Positions 58,703-59,555 of a stretch of 59,555 nucleotides of DNA are shown piece after piece. How positions within the stretch are numbered: position 1 is the stretch's first letter; the number at the start of each line of letters is the position of its first letter. A program made the position numbers and the translations under genes. Source of the DNA: Alphaproteobacteria bacterium (GTDB taxonomy: Bacteria; Pseudomonadota; Alphaproteobacteria; Rhodospirillales; Rhodospirillaceae); the NCBI GenBank assembly GCA_030604885.1, contig JAUVUZ010000023.1, forward strand, positions 1-59,555. Reading direction: 5' to 3'. The notes under the pieces are model-generated. The model made no database searches. It saw nothing but the letters and a program-made list of their open reading frames with translations, and was not told the origin of the DNA.

Positions 58703-59555
58703 ATGCTGCCGCTCGGCCAACTGGCGCCGCAGGACTGGCTCGTCCACCCCGACACCCGCCGCCTGCTGGCGGCGCTCCAGGCCAAAGGCGCCACCGCGCG
58801 CTTCGCCGGGGGCTGCGTGCGCGACGCGATCCTCGGCCTCGCGGTGGCCGACGTGGACGTGGCCATCGACGTGCCGCCCGAGGAAACCCTGGCGCTGCTG
58901 GCGGCGGCGGGCATCCGCGCGGTGCCCACCGGCCTCGCCCACGGCACCGTCACCGCGGTGCTGCCGTCGCGCGGCTTCGAGATCACCACCCTGCGCCGCG
59001 ACGTGGAAACCGACGGCCGCCACGCGGTGGTCGCCTTCACCGACGACTGGGAGGCCGACGCCCGCCGCCGCGACCTCACCATCAACGCCCTGTTCGCCGA
59101 CGCCGACGGCGCGGTCTACGACTATTGCGACGGCCTCGCCGACCTCGGCGCCCGGCGCGTGCGGTTCGTCGGCGAGGCGGCGGCGCGGGTGGCCGAGGAC
59201 GTGCTGCGCATCCTCCGCTTCTTCCGCTTCTACGGCCGCTTCGGCGCGCCGCCGCCGGACCCGGAGGCGCTCGCCGCGTGCCGCCGCTTCGCCCCCCGCA
59301 TCGCCGATCTCTCGGGCGAGCGCATCGCCCAGGAGATGCTGAAGATCCTCGCCGGGGCCGACCCGGCGGAGGTGATCCTGCTGATGCGCGGCGAGGGGGT
59401 GGTGGCGCAGGTGCTGCCCGAGCCGGTGGCGCCGGGGCGGCTGCGGGTGCTTTCGTGGCTCGAAACCAGGGGTCTGGTGGGGCTGCGGGCGGACCCGGTG
59501 CGCCGCCTCGCGGCGCTGCTCGGCACCGGCGACGCGGCGGCCGACGGCGAGCGCG
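58703..59555 (+). CDS. cca: CCA tRNA nucleotidyltransferase, N-terminal part (cut by window edge)
   Basis: This enzyme adds or repairs the 3' CCA of tRNAs. The visible 284 residues contain RFAGGCVRDAILGLAVADVDVAIDVPPEE (motif A with the catalytic DVD), the RRDLTINALF segment (motif B/C), EDVLRILRFFRFYGRFG and part of the helical RNA-binding half. The frame is open to the end of the window. The ATG at 58703 follows GGAG. It is the last gene after DUF1285, Nudix and DUF6111. Confidence 0.95.
   Translation, partial: MLPLGQLAPQDWLVHPDTRRLLAALQAKGATARFAGGCVRDAILGLAVADVDVAIDVPPEETLALLAAAGIRAVPTGLAHGTVTAVLPSRGFEITTLRRDVETDGRHAVVAFTDDWEADARRRDLTINALFADADGAVYDYCDGLADLGARRVRFVGEAAARVAEDVLRILRFFRFYGRFGAPPPDPEALAACRRFAPRIADLSGERIAQEMLKILAGADPAEVILLMRGEGVVAQVLPEPVAPGRLRVLSWLETRGLVGLRADPVRRLAALLGTGDAAADGER

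Overview
The window is a very GC-rich stretch of bacterial chromosome, almost entirely housekeeping genes packed head to tail. It points to an alphaproteobacterium, probably of Rhodospirillales type. The evidence is a CcrM-type adenine methyltransferase beside rnhB, an MbfA membrane ferritin, a PraR-like XRE regulator, a PhaB-like reductase, B12-dependent NrdJ as the only ribonucleotide reductase seen, and the smc/dsbA/dciA/mutY and metX-metW/chorismate mutase-hisC-tyrC neighbourhoods. The family placement is inference; no 16S or other marker is present.

Layout. 1-12.9 kb: smc (partial), dsbA and dciA on the minus strand, divergent from mutY-lysE; a catalytically dead GGDEF/EAL-like protein; a tryptophan-attenuator-like leader before a GNAT acetyltransferase; a soluble twin-PAS chemoreceptor; an AAA ATPase; a lytic transglycosylase-rnhB-ccrM run; a UDG. 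13-17.6 kb: ETF-quinone oxidoreductase, a TPR lipoprotein, ispE with a structured leader, tRNA-Gln. 17.6-19.4 kb: an AT-richer island inserted at the tRNA-Gln 3' end, bounded by 16-bp direct repeats, with one large unrecognised protein and no integrase. 19.5-28.4 kb: ybaN, LysR/quinone reductase pair, ATP-grasp, rhodanese, the queuosine genes queA-tgt-queG (interrupted by a palindromic repeat), a small histidine kinase and an FGE-fold protein. 28.4-31.9 kb: XRE regulator, phaB, uppP, a guanidinium exporter with a candidate riboswitch, gloB. 32-38.5 kb: metX-metW and chorismate mutase-hisC-tyrC. 38.5-46.8 kb: DUF445, class A beta-lactamase, DUF2125, mbfA, a secreted glycosidase-like protein, nrdJ preceded by DnaA boxes. 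46.8-51.1 kb: ftsE-ftsX-ydcF-plsC, divergent from a zinc-ribbon protein, and a small copper chaperone. 51.2-57 kb: a complete late biotin operon bioB-F-H-C-D-A. 57.2-59.6 kb: DUF1285, Nudix hydrolase, DUF6111 and cca (partial).

Several sets of genes work together. queA, tgt and queG make and insert queuosine in tRNA. The six bio genes, read from one promoter, take a pimeloyl-ACP precursor to biotin. Chorismate mutase, hisC and tyrC serve phenylalanine and tyrosine synthesis beside metX-metW for methionine. ftsEX and plsC serve the cell envelope.

The least ordinary pieces are the integrase-less tRNA-Gln island with its lone cargo gene (17.58-19.37 kb), the tryptophan-sensing leader upstream of an acetyltransferase (5.48-5.59 kb), the candidate guanidine-II leader (30.69-30.80 kb), the hairpin and small ORF coupled to ispE (16.40-16.52 kb) and a tiny Lys/Cys-rich protein (21.7 kb). 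No CRISPR array, transposase, phage structural gene or rRNA is visible.
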